Shown in pieces: positions 61,351-64,000 of a stretch of 64,000 nt of DNA. The notes below the pieces were generated by a model that was not told the DNA's origin, made no database searches, and was given only the letters and a program-made list of their open reading frames with translations. The translations under genes were made by a program, and so were the position numbers. Numbering within the stretch: the stretch's first letter is position 1; each line of letters starts with the position of its first letter. This DNA comes from Bacteroidota bacterium (GTDB lineage: Bacteria; Bacteroidota; Bacteroidia; Bacteroidales; Lentimicrobiaceae), in the NCBI GenBank assembly GCA_023417935.1, contig JAEZDY010000003.1, positions 61,398-125,397 of the forward strand, written 5' to 3'.

Positions 61351-62466
61351 ATGAAAGAATCGAGAGTAAACTATAAGGGACAAAGCCGAATTAGGGTTGA
61401 TTTTACTTATGATACAGGGTTAGTAAGCAAAGTAAAGCAAATACCGGGTGCACTTTGGAGCAAAACCCTGAATGCCTGGCATTTGCCTGATAATCAGGAA
61501 AGTGTTGATTTGTTGAGGAAGTATTTCGGTATTCCGATGGTTAGTGCCATTCCGCAAAATGGAAAACCTTCGGCACAATCATCTAAACAAAACCACAAAA
61601 CAGAAATTACCGGCCGGGCACTGCCTGAAACAACTGTTCAAAAGATCGGGCAGTTTCGAAATTGGATGAGTCATAAAAGATACGGCGAGTCAACAATAAA
61701 AACCTATTCAGAAACCCTGTCGGTTCTATTGCGCTTTATATTACCCAAAAGCCCCGAGGAAATGCAGGGACAGGATATGATAGACTTCGTAAATCAGTAT
61801 ATCATCCCAAATAAATACAGTTATGCATTTCAGAACCAGGCTGTGAACAGTGCTAAACTGTTTTTCAGAGAGATCATCAAAGGCAAACTGGATGTTGAAA
61901 GCTTTAAAAGGCCTCGCAGCGAGCATAAACTACCCAACGTACTGAGCAAAGAAGAAGTAAAAGCTATACTTCAGGCTCCAGTTAACCTGAAACACAAGTG
62001 TATGTTAAGTCTGATTTATGCATGCGGGTTGCGACGAAGTGAAATGCTTAACCTTAAACCGACTGACGTTGACTCGAAGCGACACATGCTGATCATTCTA
62101 AATTCAAAAGGTAAGAAAGACAGGATGGTGCCAATATCAGATAAGATTATTGAGATGCTAAGGGAGTACTATAAAGCATATCGGCCTGAAGTTTTTCTGT
62201 TTGAAGGGCAATATAAAGGTACACAGTACTCTGAACAAAGCCTTCAAAGCGTATTAAAACAAGCTGTGGCAAAATGCAAAATCACAAAACCTGTAACACT
62301 TCATTGGCTCAGGCACAGTTACGCAACACATTTATTAGAAAGTGGCACTGACTTGCGGTTTATCCAGGAGCTATTAGGACATAAAAGCAGTAAAACAACA
62401 GAAATTTATACACATGTATCAGAAAAAAGCCTTCAAAAAATAAAATCACCCTTTGATGAATTATAA
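61351..62466 (+). CDS. Tyrosine recombinase (XerC/D-like integrase), candidate cassette integrase
   Basis: A 371-aa site-specific recombinase. Residues about 1-62 are a small N-terminal module (RVNYKGQSRIRVDFTYD ... LWSKTLNAWHLPD) seen on many Bacteroidota integrases. Residues about 92-180 are the SAM-like core-binding domain. The catalytic domain has Arg228 (ACGLRRSEML), Lys253 (NSKGKKDR), His318 and Arg321 (HWLRHSYATHLL), His344 (LLGHKSSKTTEIYTH) and nucleophile Tyr353. All residues for strand exchange are present, so it is probably active. I do not see the extra helix insert that marks IntI integron integrases. It is oriented toward the cassette-like unit that begins about 100 bp past its stop. 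Confidence 0.93.
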   Translation: MKESRVNYKGQSRIRVDFTYDTGLVSKVKQIPGALWSKTLNAWHLPDNQESVDLLRKYFGIPMVSAIPQNGKPSAQSSKQNHKTEITGRALPETTVQKIGQFRNWMSHKRYGESTIKTYSETLSVLLRFILPKSPEEMQGQDMIDFVNQYIIPNKYSYAFQNQAVNSAKLFFREIIKGKLDVESFKRPRSEHKLPNVLSKEEVKAILQAPVNLKHKCMLSLIYACGLRRSEMLNLKPTDVDSKRHMLIILNSKGKKDRMVPISDKIIEMLREYYKAYRPEVFLFEGQYKGTQYSEQSLQSVLKQAVAKCKITKPVTLHWLRHSYATHLLESGTDLRFIQELLGHKSSKTTEIYTHVSEKSLQKIKSPFDEL

Positions 62467-62494
62467 ATTTCATAATTTTAACAAAAAAATAAAA

Positions 62495-62552
62495 ATGACT
62501 CCAGTCATACATATACGGCCGGAATGGGATGTATTGTATGAAAAAGTCATAC
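62495..62552. promoter_or_regulatory. Candidate recombinase/att binding repeats
   Basis: ATGACT-CC-AGTCAT (62495-62508) is an inverted repeat, and AGTCATAC at 62503 recurs directly at 62545. They lie between the recombinase stop and the core site at 62563. This placement would fit an attI-type site; that is inference. Confidence 0.35.
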
Positions 62553-62562
62553 TTATAAACTA

Positions 62563-62571
62563 GTTAGTGGC
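62563..62571 (+). other. Integron-type core site (cassette left boundary)
   Basis: GTTAGTGGC fits the GTTRRRY core pattern in its first six bases (GTTAGT... with a G where Y is expected). It is the exact reverse complement of GCCACTAAC at 63872-63880. By the integron rule, exchange would fall between G62563 and T62564. Confidence 0.6.
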
Positions 62572-62587
62572 AAGGCTATGACGACAC

Positions 62588-62615
62588 AACCCGACAGACA
62601 AATCGGGTTCTTTTT
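62588..62615 (+). terminator. Terminator at the cassette entrance
   Basis: AACCCGA (62588-62594) pairs with TCGGGTT (62603-62609) over an 8-nt loop, followed by CTTTTT. It lies between the core site and the cassette promoter and would block read-through from the recombinase side. Confidence 0.8.
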
Positions 62616-62635
62616 GATGTTTCGTATTTTAGTAG

Positions 62636-62665
62636 TTGCTTAAATAAGCAAATTGACTACCTTTG
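62636..62665 (+). promoter_or_regulatory. Cassette-borne promoter, probably leaderless
   Basis: TTG (62636-62638) and TACCTTTG (62658-62665) are 19 bp apart, an excellent Bacteroidota promoter. ATG 62670 begins only 5 bp after the -7 element, about where transcription should start, so the mRNA is likely leaderless or nearly so. Confidence 0.75.
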
Positions 62666-62669
62666 TACT

Positions 62670-63044
62670 ATGGACAACAATTCTTGCATACGACAACAAG
62701 CGGACATTAAACAAATAAATCGCTGTAAAGACAGAGTTTCAGAACTCAACGGCTCATTTGACTATTTATCAAACGGACTTGAATTGGCAGGAAACAACGT
62801 AAGACTGAAAATTCTCTTTCTGATCTATGAAGAAAAACGACTTTGTGTTTGTGATATAAGCGATATTCTTGGTATGACAATTTCAGCGGTTTCACAACAC
62901 TTGCGAAAACTCAAAGACAGAAAACTCATTGAAACAGAAAGAGAAGCTCAAACCATTTTTTACTCATTAACAAAAGAGTATGAAAAAATGCTGAAACCGT
63001 TTTTCAAAATACTTGACGAAAACAAAATTTTGGAAACATTATGA
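62670..63044 (+). CDS. ArsR/SmtB-family metalloregulator
   Basis: A 124-aa winged-helix repressor. The metal-sensing motif LCVCDIS (Cys59, Cys61) is the ArsR/CadC type in the alpha-3 helix. The recognition helix is MTISAVSQHLRKLKDRKLI and the wing ETEREAQTIFYSL. Further cysteines at 6 and 19 may complete a thiol site. It controls the operon by binding mercury, arsenite or another thiophilic ion; mercury is inferred from the next gene. Its stop overlaps the next start by 4 bp. The base composition is more A-rich than that of the flanking chromosome genes. Confidence 0.92.
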   Translation: MDNNSCIRQQADIKQINRCKDRVSELNGSFDYLSNGLELAGNNVRLKILFLIYEEKRLCVCDISDILGMTISAVSQHLRKLKDRKLIETEREAQTIFYSLTKEYEKMLKPFFKILDENKILETL

Positions 63045-63640
63045 AAACAGACAACAAACTAATTGGAGCAGGACTTTTAACAGCAATTGCAGCTTCATTG
63101 TGTTGCATTACACCTGTTTTGGCTCTCATTGCAGGAACAAGCGGACTTGCCTCAACTTTTTCTTGGCTTGAACCTTTCCGACCGTATTTTATCGGAATGA
63201 CAATTTTAGTGCTTGGTTTTGCTTGGTATCAAAAGTTGAAACCAAAAAAGCAAATTGACTGCAACTGTGAGACAGAAGAAAAACCAAAATTCATTCAGTC
63301 AAAAATGTTTTTAGGAATAGTAACGGGATTTGCCATCGTTATGCTTGCTTTTCCATACTATTCAAGTGTTTTTTACTCAAAGGCTGAAAAGCAAATCATA
63401 GTAGTGGACAAATCCAATATTAAAAAAGTAGAATTTACGATTAGCGGTATGACTTGTGAAAGTTGTGGCGAACACGTAAATCACGAAGTAAATAAATTGA
63501 CAGGAATAATAAGTTCAAACGCATCTTACGAAAATGGAAATGCAATCGTAGAATTTGACAACTCAAAAACAAACATTTCTGAAATCGAAAAAGCAATAAA
63601 CTCAACAGGATATTCTGTAGCTGACAAAAAAGAAAATTAA
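63041..63640 (+). CDS. merTP: MerT-MerP fusion, mercuric ion transporter
   Basis: A 199-aa inner-membrane protein. Residues about 1-110 are the MerT part with the cysteine pair Cys21-Cys22 in helix 1 (AASLCCITPVLALI), a second helix with Pro47 (PFRPYFIGMTILVLGF), a cytosolic cysteine pair C74-x-C76 and a third helix at about 88-108. Residues about 127-199 are a MerP/HMA domain with the metal motif GMTCESC (Cys139, Cys142). It brings Hg(II) from the periplasm to a cytosolic reductase. The fusion is known in Bacteroidota mer loci. Mercuric reductase MerA is not in view. Confidence 0.92.
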   Translation: MKTDNKLIGAGLLTAIAASLCCITPVLALIAGTSGLASTFSWLEPFRPYFIGMTILVLGFAWYQKLKPKKQIDCNCETEEKPKFIQSKMFLGIVTGFAIVMLAFPYYSSVFYSKAEKQIIVVDKSNIKKVEFTISGMTCESCGEHVNHEVNKLTGIISSNASYENGNAIVEFDNSKTNISEIEKAINSTGYSVADKKEN

Positions 63641-63641
63641 A

Positions 63642-63848
63642 ATGGAAATCAAATTACAATCAACAATAACTTGTCCCAACTGCGGACACAAGAAAGAAGA
63701 AACAATGCCGACAGACGCTTGTCAATATTTTTACGAATGTGAAAAATGTAAACAAGTTCTAAAACCAAAACAAGGCGACTGCTGTGTTTATTGTAGTTAC
63801 GGAAGTGTTGCTTGTCCACCAATTCAGCAGGACAAAAAATGTTGCTAA
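63642..63848 (+). CDS. Small GDC-motif cysteine-rich protein of metal resistance loci
   Basis: A 68-aa cytosolic protein starting 1 bp after the merTP stop. It has two CxxC-type pairs (Cys11/Cys14 in CPNCGHKKEE, Cys33/Cys36 in ECEKCKQVL) and the signature GDCCVYCSYGSVACPPIQ at 45-62. This family is common after metalloregulators and MerT in Bacteroidota and proteobacteria (GDCCVYCSYGS proteins). Its likely role is to bind soft metals or shuttle them; no activity is proven. It is the last gene of the cassette. Confidence 0.9.
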   Translation: MEIKLQSTITCPNCGHKKEETMPTDACQYFYECEKCKQVLKPKQGDCCVYCSYGSVACPPIQQDKKCC

Positions 63849-63871
63849 CAGACGAAAAACAAAGAAGCCCA

Positions 63872-64000
63872 GCCACTAACAGCGGTTTGGCAAAAGTGGC
63901 GGTTCAGTTCTTCGTATGACAGTTTATCGTAAATTTGAAGAGTGTGCTTCGTATGAACATTTGTGGTAAAATCGCCACCTTCGCCAAGCCGCGAAACGTT
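63872..64000 (+). other. attC-like recombination site (imperfect long palindrome)
   Basis: R'' is GCCACTAAC (63872-63880). The inner arms are GCGGTTTGGC (63882-63891) pairing with GCCAAGCCGC (63983-63992), 9 of 10, and GTGGCGGTT (63896-63904) pairing with AATCGCCAC (63970-63978), 8 of 9. A variable 65-nt loop lies between. The site ends ...GAAACGTT at the window edge, so R' is only begun. The layout, including unpaired bases and a variable central loop, is that of integron attC sites. Confidence 0.75.

Noticed and set aside
61351..62466. Canonical IntI integron integrase
   Set aside because: Tyrosine recombinase signature is clear, but the IntI-specific insert before the HxxR box is not visible, so I keep the neutral call.
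1..64000. CRISPR arrays, rRNA and tRNA genes
   Set aside because: I found no regularly spaced identical repeats with unique spacers, and no cloverleaf or rRNA-like sequence in the gaps. A short tRNA could still be missed by eye.

Overview
The window is ordinary chromosome of a Bacteroidota bacterium, probably Bacteroidia-like, with a mobile platform at its right end. The phylum is supported by TAnnTTTG promoter elements in front of many genes, several secreted proteins with type IX secretion (T9SS) C-terminal sorting domains, a short (288 aa) primary sigma factor, and the family versions of TypA, YidC, PyrG and RpsA. I saw no rRNA, tRNA or CRISPR array.

Layout. 1-4742 (minus): a TPR/PD40 protein cut by the window edge, a secreted beta-propeller-like protein, folD and ffh. 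5106-8710: a T9SS cargo protein, a TerB-like protein, a LEA-like lipoprotein. 8723-10525: typA. 10688-22112: a redox and nitrogen-oxide neighbourhood with two Rrf2 regulators (one with a cysteine triad), a ferredoxin-type protein, a cupin, a PepSY membrane protein, a 1618-aa T9SS propeller protein and the ammonia-forming nitrite reductase pair nrfH-nrfA. 22281-29961: lipoate ligase, a DUF1338 dioxygenase-like protein, a fused FAD/Fe-S dehydrogenase, TcdA and a hybrid histidine kinase. 30135-40772 (minus): rnz, rpsA, a VOC protein, yidC, pyrG, a response regulator, the primary sigma factor and a DegP-type protease. 41042-45885: dapF, a GNAT, mltG, a phosphohexomutase and a DUF2279 protein. 45891-56064 (minus): ychF, pbpC, a cysteine desulfurase-SelD fusion, mnmH and an AddA/RecB-like helicase-nuclease. 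56247-60595: rlmB, a MORN lipoprotein, a parallel beta-helix T9SS protein and an outer-membrane beta-barrel-like protein.

The right end (60.6-64.0 kb) is the most unusual part. A non-coding stretch with 9-bp and inverted 11-bp repeat arrays precedes a tyrosine recombinase. About 100 bp after the recombinase there is a GTTAGTGGC core-like site. A compact three-gene mercury/metal operon follows (ArsR-type regulator, MerT-MerP fusion, GDC-motif protein), and the window closes on an imperfect palindrome with the architecture of an integron attC site. Its inverse core, GCCACTAAC, is the exact complement of the core at the other end. I read 62564-63998 as one integron-like gene cassette, with its own terminator and promoter, beside a recombinase that resembles XerC/D more than canonical IntI. 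The boundaries are seen in the sequence; mobility and cognate integrase are inference.

A second recurring theme is small non-coding repeat arrays: two separate 11-bp-period arrays with inverted halves (11.2 kb and 61.0 kb), and several gene-end or gene-start duplications (folD start, TerB-like stop, nrfA stop).
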